From the NCBI GenBank assembly GCA_933822405.4, contig CAKOGP040002302.1, positions 99,016 through 163,015 of the forward strand: DNA of 64,000 nt. Direction: 5' to 3'. The first letter of the stretch is position 1; every line of letters starts with the position of its first letter. A program made the translations under genes and the position numbers. Positions 55,644-64,000 of this stretch are shown here, piece by piece. The notes below the pieces were generated by a model. It made no database searches and was not told the origin of the DNA. It saw only the letters and a list, made by a program, of their open reading frames with translations. The stretch is from Cylindrotheca closterium (lineage: Eukaryota; Bacillariophyta; Bacillariophyceae; Bacillariales; Bacillariaceae).

Positions 55644-58600
55644 TTAAGGCTTTTTTAGTCGGTTGGCTAGTCGGCTTCTGTGACGAAGCAAAGGAATTAT
55701 CTTTTCCATTAAAGGCCGTCGTTTGCCCATATTCAATTCCTTTTGTATCTCTCCTTTGAGCACCTTGAAACGATCCCTCACAAATCCATCATGTAGTCGG
55801 ACTAGTTTTTCCAGTTTTGTTTCCCTCGACTGCCGCAGTTCCTTTTTCAGCAAGGGTGAACTGTACTCCCAGATGAAGGGCCAAATGATCGTTTTAGGAG
55901 GAAGACGGAGTGCAAATGAGCACTCGGTAGTGAGCCATGCCAATTCAGTTTCTGCATCATTCAAAAGGCTAGCTTGATCTGGCGGGTACCAAGGACCCTC
56001 GAGAACCGAGTACAAGGGTGGCAATGGTACATTATTGATCGATTGCAGTGGATTGGGCGCATTCGTTGGTAGTTTGGGATTCGGTGCACGAGTCGTGGGA
56101 TCAGATGGCGTCACAGGGAATCGATCCTTATTGCTCTCTTGAGAATTTATGGGTACGGGATTCTGTGCTCCCTGATTTGCGAGAGTATGAATGTCCTCTG
56201 CAGGCCGATTTGGTGTTTGCTGAATGGGTTGCAGAAGCCTGTTTGTTGGTTGGGCTTGTGTGCGCTGGTTTGTCTGCAGAAAGTTATGTTCTGGTTGAGC
56301 AGTTGTTTGCTTCTTGCCACGATCTTGCTCCATTCGTTTGCCGTCATTCGCTCTAGTCGTACCAGCTCTAGCTAGTTCAGGTGGAGTCGATAGCTTGGTA
56401 TCCTTCTGAGTTGCTGGTCTTGGTTTCTCCTTCGGCGCTTCTCCGGGGACTTTCGCTGGTTTCAAAAATAGATTATGCATGATAATTCCAGGACTGAAAG
56501 GTTCATGACTTGTCATACTTTCGTCAACTCTGCTGAGATTGACACCATTTGTATGCGCGAAGGGGTTGCTACCTACTTTCTGCTTTTGGACAATCGGTTC
56601 CATAGACTTGCCAACACAGGTCTCTTGTGTCGCTTCCTGCACCCTTTTCTTTCGCGCCGCTTGTTGCTCCAAGCTATCATGGACAATCGAAAGACATTTT
56701 CGAACCTTCTTCAGGGTAGAGTCGCTAACTTTCGTTCGCTTTATGGCAATCATGCATCTGTAGGATCTTGCAACGAAAATCATGCATCCCAAGAGCCCCT
56801 TCGTTCTTGATTGTATAGCAGATAGACTTTTCATGCCTACGAGCAATGGGAAGTTTTTTCCAAGCTTCCAAAACTTGAGTGCTTCTTCGAGGATTGTGAC
56901 AACTCCAAGGTCGCTAATTATGATTTGTAGCCCATTCGGAGAGCTTGAAGCAAGCCGTTGTTCTTGTAGACATAGTAGCAACATAGGCTTTGAAATCAAC
57001 CCGCATTTCTTCCCTTGGATCGAGCCATCTTTCCAACTAGATCCATATACCATTCCAGATTTTGCTATGAGAGTACTAGCAGTCACCATTTGTCTTGCTG
57101 CTGTTTCTCCAAACAAGTCCTTAGCTTGCTGTGACGCCTCAAGATGTCTTCCATCAGAGCCTCTGGGTAGCAGAAGATCTTTGAAATGATCGAACATTTC
57201 CTCTCCAACCTCGGCACTTGCTTCTTTCATGTAAGGCGACTCTTTGATCTCTACCATCGAAGCAATGGCTCGCACATTCAATGCTCTAGAACTAGCAGTA
57301 CTCGGCAAGTGTTGCAAAGCACTGATAGATGGATAATTATCCTGACTCCCAGGACTGCGAGAACGGGAATTTAGTTTTGCTCCTTTGCTTGAAGGCAAGC
57401 CTTCCACACCAAATATTGCCTTCCGCTTCCTGTGGGCTTCCGCCGTATGCACGTTTTGATCCCCTTTGTAGCGCCAAATGAAGCCATTGAAGCTGATTTG
57501 CCCTCCTTTTAAGACCCTCCTAATATATTTCTTGGGATTTTTGTTCGTCAATGAATGCCCAATACTGTTTTCGATGTCTCGGATACTACTGAATTCACCT
57601 ACAACCTCGCCCGTGTCAGGAAGTACTTGCTCTATGATTCGATCGTCATTTGCTTCGTCATATGGAGAATAATTGCTGGGCTTTGATAATGGTGATGTTT
57701 TTTTTGTAACCTCCTTTAATGTGCTCGAACTTTTCTTCATTGGTTGTTGTGTTGGTTCAGTCTTGTCTAGTCTCTTGTATGGTGAGACAGCTCGAATATA
57801 GCCTTTCTCGCCCTCGCTACCCTCCGCAAGGTTATCACCTTTGGTTTCCTTGGACTTGTTTGTTTGATTTGATTTGTTTCCAGCACTCGTCAACTTTTTC
57901 TTGTAGCGCCAACTGAATCCAGCGGCACTTTTTTGCACTCCTCTCAAAACCATCTTTATTCTCTTCCTGGGATTTGTGGTATTCAACAAATGGCCGATTC
58001 GGTCCTCAACTTCTAGAACGTTGCTGAATTCCCCCAAAACCTCTCCCGTTTCAAGTGATACTTGTTCAATAATGCCTTCATCATCAGTATCGTCACAAGC
58101 GTCTGCATTGCTAGTGTTTGTTGCTGCTAGATTATTTTTTGCGTTGTCCGTCGACGACGCAACCTTCTCCTTCATCTTTGGCGACATGCTGCTGTCCAAG
58201 CCCATGTTTGGCGAGGCAGCTTGAGTATCGCCCTTGTTGCTGTCCGCACGATTACCACCTTTGGTTTCCTTAGACGAGACCGTTTGACTCGATATATTTC
58301 TAGCAGTAGTCGACTTTTTCTTGTAACGCCAACCGAATCCGCAGGCACTTTTTTGCACTCCTCTCAAAACCGTGAATATACTACTCCTGGGACTTGTGAC
58401 ATTCAACAAATGGCCGATGCGGTCCTCAATTTCTAGAACGTTGCTGAATTCCCCCAGAACTTCTCCCGTTTCAAGCGATAATTGTTCAATATTGCATTCA
58501 TCATCAGTATCGTCAGAAGTGTCTTCGTTGCTAGTGTTTCTTGTTACTGACTTGGTTTTCGCTATGTCCGTCAAAGATCCAGCCTTTTCCTTCCTCGTCG

Positions 58601-60017
58601 GTGAAATGCTTTTGCCTAATCTCTTGTTGAGTGAGGCGACTTGACTATCCATTTCCTCGTCCTCCCTGCCGCCATTTCTGCCATCTTCCGGCCTTTCCTT
58701 GGTCTTGGGCTTGCCCCTCGCTTTCGATATGGTATTTGTGCTCGTAGACACTTTCTTGTATCGCCAAATATAGTTGCAGGCGGTCTTTTGCTTTCCTTTT
58801 AAAACTTTGCAAATGTAGTCGACGTTCATGGAATCGCCCAGTCTGTTGACGATATCTCGAGCAGAATTGAATTCACCCAAAACTTTTCCTGTATGTTGGC
58901 ATACTTGTTGAATTATTTTTTCATCATTCAAACTGCCAATCGGTGTCATAGATGTATTTTTTGAAGTATTCGAAGCGATTGATTTCGCCATAGCTTTGGA
59001 TGCCGGGGAGGAAGGCGTGCCATTTCTCCTTGGCGAATCTTTACTCATTCTTCGGGCCCTTTTCTTTGCCAAATCCGGAGGTAAGTTCTTTTCCATGTCC
59101 ACGAGGCATGACAATAGTTTGTTTCCAAGATCATCACTGACAGCTGCGTGTTTGAGTGTCGTTACGCAGACGTAAGCCCTTGCAACAAAGATCTCGCATT
59201 GACGACACATTTTGATATCGCCCGTGCGTGCATATTGGTCAGCAGGCTTCCTCGCCCACAATCTAGGAAATCTATCTGCTACCCCCCAAACCTCCAGAGC
59301 TTTCTTGATCAGAGACTGCAATTCGAGATCATGGCATATCTTACCTAGCACCGCTGTTGGCGCACGTGAAATCTTAATGTGTTGTAGACATATGAGCAGC
59401 ATTGGTTTCGCGATGGTTCCCAAATTCTGATCACGGATCCTTCCTTCCAACCATTCTTCGCTGTATAGCTGCCCCGAATGCTTCACATGGTGATGCCAGT
59501 TGACCAGCTTCTTTGCAGCTTCTGCACCAAATAGGCGAATGGCATCTTTGTTTGGTATGAGTGACGGTTTTCTTCTACACATTTGTTCCTTTTGATTTTC
59601 CTGTTGATTTCCGTCTGGCTCGAACAAGTCTTCGAATTCTTCGAAAGGCAGTTCTCCAGTTTCAGCACTAATACCATCTTGGTAAGGTTTGCCCTTGATG
59701 TCTTTCATAGTGGGGATGCTACTATCATCGCTACTGCCCTCGTCTCTTTCACCACTTCCGTCGCTCTCATCGTTTCCGTTATCGTCCTGTTCATCAATTT
59801 CGCTATCATCTTCTTCACTTCTCTTCGCTGATACTATTTTGGAATATTGTTCATTGCTGAGTACCTTTTTACAGAGCTCGAGTACCACTGCCCGCTTCGC
59901 TTCGTCGCCCTCACAAGCCTCGAGAAAATCACAGGCCACTCTTTCTCTTGCTTCTTTCATCAATGTTTCGACGATAATGCCCGCCGACGATTGATCTTGA
60001 CTAGATTTTCGCGCCAT
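55644..60017 (-). CDS. Protein with four NUMOD1-like DNA-binding repeats between two copies of a novel domain, 1457 aa
   Basis: Intronless; the ATG at 60017 gives 1457 aa (the longer frame begins with TTG). An acidic N terminus is followed by domain A (about 112-320: GELPFEEFEDLFEP, LFGAEAAKKLV, AKPMLLICLQH, CEIFVARAYVCVTTLKHAAVSD). Four repeats of about 57 residues follow at roughly 366-421, 506-566, 646-706 and 792-850. Each has a TGEVLGEF-like turn, an IEDRIG-type helix and ends GFxWRYK, as in NUMOD1-type helix-turn-helix modules of homing endonucleases. Domain B (about 928-1128) repeats the architecture of A (GEEMFDHFKDLL, LFGETAARQMV, SKPMLLLCLQE, CMIFVARSYRCMIAIKRTKVSD). The remainder is proline/Gln-rich. 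No nuclease motif is seen. A sequence-specific DNA-binding nuclear protein is inferred. Confidence 0.82.
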   Translation of the reverse strand: MARKSSQDQSSAGIIVETLMKEARERVACDFLEACEGDEAKRAVVLELCKKVLSNEQYSKIVSAKRSEEDDSEIDEQDDNGNDESDGSGERDEGSSDDSSIPTMKDIKGKPYQDGISAETGELPFEEFEDLFEPDGNQQENQKEQMCRRKPSLIPNKDAIRLFGAEAAKKLVNWHHHVKHSGQLYSEEWLEGRIRDQNLGTIAKPMLLICLQHIKISRAPTAVLGKICHDLELQSLIKKALEVWGVADRFPRLWARKPADQYARTGDIKMCRQCEIFVARAYVCVTTLKHAAVSDDLGNKLLSCLVDMEKNLPPDLAKKRARRMSKDSPRRNGTPSSPASKAMAKSIASNTSKNTSMTPIGSLNDEKIIQQVCQHTGKVLGEFNSARDIVNRLGDSMNVDYICKVLKGKQKTACNYIWRYKKVSTSTNTISKARGKPKTKERPEDGRNGGREDEEMDSQVASLNKRLGKSISPTRKEKAGSLTDIAKTKSVTRNTSNEDTSDDTDDECNIEQLSLETGEVLGEFSNVLEIEDRIGHLLNVTSPRSSIFTVLRGVQKSACGFGWRYKKKSTTARNISSQTVSSKETKGGNRADSNKGDTQAASPNMGLDSSMSPKMKEKVASSTDNAKNNLAATNTSNADACDDTDDEGIIEQVSLETGEVLGEFSNVLEVEDRIGHLLNTTNPRKRIKMVLRGVQKSAAGFSWRYKKKLTSAGNKSNQTNKSKETKGDNLAEGSEGEKGYIRAVSPYKRLDKTEPTQQPMKKSSSTLKEVTKKTSPLSKPSNYSPYDEANDDRIIEQVLPDTGEVVGEFSSIRDIENSIGHSLTNKNPKKYIRRVLKGGQISFNGFIWRYKGDQNVHTAEAHRKRKAIFGVEGLPSSKGAKLNSRSRSPGSQDNYPSISALQHLPSTASSRALNVRAIASMVEIKESPYMKEASAEVGEEMFDHFKDLLLPRGSDGRHLEASQQAKDLFGETAARQMVTASTLIAKSGMVYGSSWKDGSIQGKKCGLISKPMLLLCLQEQRLASSSPNGLQIIISDLGVVTILEEALKFWKLGKNFPLLVGMKSLSAIQSRTKGLLGCMIFVARSYRCMIAIKRTKVSDSTLKKVRKCLSIVHDSLEQQAARKKRVQEATQETCVGKSMEPIVQKQKVGSNPFAHTNGVNLSRVDESMTSHEPFSPGIIMHNLFLKPAKVPGEAPKEKPRPATQKDTKLSTPPELARAGTTRANDGKRMEQDRGKKQTTAQPEHNFLQTNQRTQAQPTNRLLQPIQQTPNRPAEDIHTLANQGAQNPVPINSQESNKDRFPVTPSDPTTRAPNPKLPTNAPNPLQSINNVPLPPLYSVLEGPWYPPDQASLLNDAETELAWLTTECSFALRLPPKTIIWPFIWEYSSPLLKKELRQSRETKLEKLVRLHDGFVRDRFKVLKGEIQKELNMGKRRPLMEKIIPLLRHRSRLANRLKKP
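57900..58545 (-). repeat. Recent internal duplication in the NUMOD-repeat gene
   Basis: Two consecutive repeat-plus-linker units (about 57900-58130 and 58320-58545) are highly similar at DNA level, sharing long identical runs including the segment around GGAATTCAGCAACG. They encode repeats 3 and 2. This suggests the array is still expanding by unequal crossing-over. Confidence 0.75.
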
Positions 60018-60562
60018 CGTGGAAACCAATCAGTCCGCAATCAGAACAACAAATTTGCTTCCACGGCCCGGCGATTGGATTGGCTGTTTTACCCTTGGAT
60101 AAACGAATCCCCACCTTCTTTCTAGTAGCTAATTTCAGTTGCCAGTGGTAGAAATCCTTGCGCATTGGTGCAGCAGTGGCAGAAGCCCACTATGAAGGTG
60201 TTGGAGTTTGTTTTTGTTTTGAGTTGCTTCAAAACCTTGGCCAAACCTCTAACGTACTGTAGACGGAAGAAAGCGGTCGAACCAATGGACTCAATAGTGA
60301 CTCCATGAACGACGGTAGGGCGACCGTCATCTCAGTATTGCACCAGCAACCTAAGTCCGACCTACACATATCGAACTTGTGTGCAAGTATACTGACAGAA
60401 AAATAGAGTGATTTCTTTCTTTCAGTTTTATTGTTATTACATTTAATTGCAAGAGTATCAGTTGTCTTAGGCATCTTTTACGGTGGATTGTTTGAGCTTA
60501 GCCGACAATTTCACAAGTTTTCCAGTCCTCCAGCCTTTCAGACAACAACAACAGCAACAAGA
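60018..60562. other. Intergenic with short direct flank
   Basis: 545 bp with no gene seen. Upstream region of the NUMOD-repeat gene and the 5' region of the broken frame at 60563. Confidence 0.5.
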
Positions 60563-63500
60563 ATGCCAAGTCAATCTTTCCTCTCCAAGAAATTTGCCGT
60601 AGGTGAATTTTTGAAACTCCGCGATTCGATTACGAATCTCCCCTACGAAGGGAAACTCAACTATCATCTCGCTCTTGACAACAAGTGTCCAACTCTCAAG
60701 AAGCTCTAAAGTTCTTATGGAATTCCTGTCGAGCGGCTCTCCGAAGGCAAGCCCCTCTACAGAGTAACATGCCCTGAGGATTTCCGGCCAACAAGAGAGC
60801 GATATGCCGAGTTAGATACGGAATTCAAGAGATGGAATGACCCAAGTTTGACTTACCATCAGCGTCTGATGCTTGGTGAAACCAAACCACCAGGATTTGG
60901 GCTAGTTGTTCGGAAAGGGGCGGACGGAGAACCTTGTCACATATGCTTCATCTCTGCTCCGGTAATGACAAAATCGAATACGAGCGCAGGAAGTGGTTTC
61001 GGTGCACCATTGTTGGCTGATATCTTTGATGCCACGGTGACGAACCATTTGAAGTGTCCTCCGCCAGTTGGTGAACCTAATCACTTGATGTTGGGTTCCC
61101 TGTGTGGTACCACCTTCGGTGTATCCCTGGACAAAGGACGTCGGGCCTTTGCAGAAGCATTGTTGCCTGTGATCATGTCAGAAGGTTTGGCCTTGGGTCA
61201 GAAACCACTGAATGGCGATTTGTGGAAAAATTTTCCATTTATGTCAGAATGCCCAGTTGGTTTCGTTTGGCCAGCTACAATTAGCTATGCCGAATTCTGT
61301 GATTCTCTGGAGAATCGCAATAGTAAGGTTTTTGGGGGACTGTTGCATCTTCTTGGCACCCAAAAAGCGGTAATTGAAAATTGGTTTGACGCTGCCGTCA
61401 ATGCTAATTCTCACGCGTTTGGTGTACCTGTGGTATTGGCTCTTCCTCTATGGGATACTTTTCCAACTGTTGATAACCCTAATGGACAATCGCTGATTGG
61501 TGATTGTAAGCAGTTGGCGCCGTTTCAGGTCCAACAAGATCGTTTCTTGCGCAATCACTTCTCTCAAATTGTGAGACGCGGACCTATCACTGCCCAATCC
61601 AAGGCGTTCCAGATGGCGCGGATGCAGTATCATATGTTCATTAAACGCGGAACATTGGAATATCCATTGGATCAAGGTGGTGGCGGCACCCTATCTGCTG
61701 AATGCCAACCTTTTCTGAGTCAAATGATGCAACCCATGGATGGATGGAACGATGATGGCCCAAATTGGTGTGCCAATTTTACACTGGACCCAGTGGAGGT
61801 CCCGTCTCCCTTCCATCTTTATCCAGTCAAGGATATTCCCAAAACAGCAAAAGCACCTCCAGGTTATAAACCACAACGTCTGGTGCGACCGGTGGAAGAA
61901 GGACCAGGAGAATCCTTTGATGATTTTCTAGCAGCTTCTCAACAACTACATTCAGGTGAGCAATTAGACGATCCAGTTGATTCCTCTTCCGATACGGATG
62001 AGGTCGCATATGTCGCTACACGAGGACCACCACCCAATGATGGTAAATCAAGAAGGGTGACGAATCCTACTGCAGGTGGGCCGTATGCACAGATGGCAGC
62101 AACCCTGAGACCACCAACTCGTGATCCAACAACAGGACACCAAACGGGGGTATCGTGGTCAACGTCACCATCTTTTCTTGCACCTGTGCCAGCTGTCTCT
62201 CCTCCTGAAGACGACGACGCCGGTTATAATGTTCATGCACGGGATCCATTTGCACCTACTGTATCACCATTGAAGCGGCAGCATCTACCATTTCATCAGT
62301 CTGGAAGAACTACTACACCGCGTCCTAATAGAGACAAGGCGGACTGGACTTCCCCATTTGCGCCCAATAAGCGTCCGAGGATGGATGTTGGGGACCATGC
62401 AGGGCCATTTCAACCAACTCCGTCTCCTTTTCGGGGGAGCCCAAGTCCTACTGTTCCTACAATGCATGATCCATTTGCACGGGCACCATCTCCTTATCAC
62501 ACAGGAGCGCCAGTCCAGCAGTCGCCGTTCCATCCTATGCCAGTGCAACAACATCCTCAAGTGACTCCGGGCATGTATCATAAGCTGTCGCCATACCAGC
62601 CAACGCCACCGTCGCAGTATCGTACCCGCACCCAACATTCGTGCCTGACGGAATGGGTGGATACTATCAGACAATGGTAAATCCCGCTGCTATGGTCCCG
62701 GGACATCCTCATGGTGGCCTTGTTTACTCGCCTGTTGTTGCAAAGCCGGGTGCTCTCAAGATTCGACTAGAGTCAACAAAGCACGCGGCTATTTCCACAC
62801 CGGAACAAAGGACAATATGTCCACCTGTGTTCCTAGCTATCATGTTGTTTTTGGTTGCTCCAAGACATCGGTGACGTGGGTGCTGGTGTTGTTCATTGCA
62901 GAAAAGATGGAGAACAAGCAAGACAAGTGTCTTCTGAAGCTGTCTTTCAAATCCTCATGCCATCGGAACTTGGACGACAGGTTCTGTCTGGTGTGGATCA
63001 TAAGAATGACGGAAGTGCGGCTGCAGTTGCCATGGTCCGGGTGATAAGATACCGCGCCAAACTGTCACTTGGGCTGTTTGGATCGTTACGATTACCTTCC
63101 GAGCAGCTGTTGACTACTGTCATGGATAGTGTCTTTGTCCGGAATGGTTTGGACATGAACACATGGAGTGTGGAACCGGAAAGACCGCCTCCTTCATACA
63201 CCAAGAAACAATTCTCGGTATTGTCCTTCCTTCCTTGTTTGGACACTGGTATGTCTTCTACTATGGTTCTACGCAGGGGTATAACGCTCGACCAAGCGAG
63301 GCAACTGGGAATGATCATCTACTATTTCTTTGCCATGTTGAGTGCTAAAAAGCCAACCTATGATGGTGCGGATTATGATGATGGGGATTTTCAGAGTTCA
63401 ATCTTTGGTAATACTCTGTTTTTAATGTGCAATACTTTGATGCAGAATGGGGATTTGATGCGATTGTGGATGACGTATCCGGAAATGTGTACAACGGAAT

Positions 63501-63706
63501 ACGTTCGTGACCTAACGGAGCTTGTGTACCACTTGAAGTCGTTTGTGGATTACCGGTCTGGGGCTGATATGGGTCATTATGGCATACATGAAGCTCGTCT
63601 TGCAAGTCATCCTAACTTTCCTTTCATGGTCGTCTCCTCTTCGATGGAGAGTCGGCGAAGTACAACTCGAACTGCCCATCTGAAATTGGCTATTCAAAAA
63701 TATTGA
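60563..63706 (+). pseudogene. Long broken reading frame, possibly a mobile-element protein
   Basis: An ATG at 60563 opens a frame interrupted by a single in-frame TAA at 60707-60709; the same frame then continues open to 62680. A frame change near 62610-62640 and at least one more near 62830-62860 are needed to continue to 63706. Three continuous segments thus suggest one protein of about 1040 residues. It has an N-terminal helical part, a cysteine-containing globular part, and a long disordered linker with repeated DPFAP/SPF and proline motifs. I recognise no family. Candidates are a retroelement Gag-like or a lineage-specific protein. Programmed recoding or introns could also explain the breaks but no clean splice sites were seen. 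Confidence 0.5.
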
Positions 63707-64000
63707 GATGCAATGTATAACAAGTGGGATAAAACCTACTACAGCTTACATGATCCATTCTGGTCGTCCCCTTGTATTTCTGTTTTTCTACAGGCATCAA
63801 ATCACGCTTCTGGAGGTTCCGATTGGTCTTCTTGCAACAAGTTATTGCACGATGATTGTAATGGTCCTATATCATAATAATAAATCTGATGCATTAATCA
63901 TGTTAAAACTATCTCAAGTTTCTAGATTGCCGTTAACGGCTGTCATGGCCATTTACCATATGGAGGTGAGTCCAGTACTGTTGAACCAGTTTGAGGCATC
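63707..64000. other. Right end, no gene seen
   Basis: 294 bp of AT-rich DNA downstream of the broken frame. No feature identified; any retroelement continuation would lie beyond the window. Confidence 0.45.

Overview
The window looks like nuclear DNA of a diatom, most likely a pennate one (inference). The evidence is a set of short GT-AG introns (about 62-142 bp), bipartite plastid presequences with a signal peptide ending in an S/A-FAP motif (an HSP90 and an amino-acid permease), a fused UDP-glucose pyrophosphorylase/phosphoglucomutase, BspA-type LRR kinases, and a protein of the kind often annotated DUF6824 in diatoms. Gene density is high, genes lie on both strands, and nothing resembles an operon. 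Many exon joins below were worked out from splice sites and phase, so they correct simple open reading frames.

Layout. 1-8.6 kb: the 3' part of a Notum/pectinacetylesterase-like protein with a rhomboid-like membrane tail, a very large LRR/EF-hand/protein kinase, and a CPBP-type intramembrane protease. 8.6-15 kb: an AzgA-like purine permease, a first AAAP amino-acid permease, then a gene-poor stretch with a 45-bp tandem repeat, a 0.73-kb foldback (inverted-repeat) element and a decayed segment between direct repeats. 15-25.2 kb: a GDPD-like protein, a CCHC+GRF zinc-finger protein, a four-exon FANCJ/RTEL1-type helicase with an apparent PDZ domain inside its Fe-S region, and a head-to-head pair of AAAP permeases with plastid-type leaders. 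25.2-27.4 kb has no recognisable gene. 27.4-37 kb: an orphan polytopic membrane protein, a DUF6824-like protein, a proline-rich/GRAM-like protein and a four-exon GT2 glycosyltransferase. 37-38.6 kb: a decayed ankyrin gene and a duplicated gene end. 38.6-47.8 kb: an ARFRP1-like GTPase with a huge insertion, a basic/acidic protein behind a (CAA)n leader, a double NmrA-like protein and the UGP/PGM fusion. 48.2-55.6 kb: plastid HSP90 divergent from an ISCA2-like Fe-S carrier, a small basic protein, a mitochondrial carrier, a sulfotransferase-like protein and a small membrane protein. 55.6-60 kb: a 1457-residue protein with four NUMOD1-like repeats between two copies of a novel domain. 60.5-63.7 kb: a long broken reading frame, possibly from a mobile element.

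Functional themes are plastid biology (HSP90, two permeases), carbohydrate metabolism (UGP/PGM, GT2, esterase, sulfotransferase), nucleobase and amino-acid transport, and DNA maintenance (helicase, GRF protein). The strongest candidates for something undescribed are the PDZ-in-helicase fusion, the NUMOD-repeat protein, the EF-hand inside the kinase N-lobe, the esterase-rhomboid fusion, and the palindrome TACCGGTA, of which I saw eight copies, all between genes.
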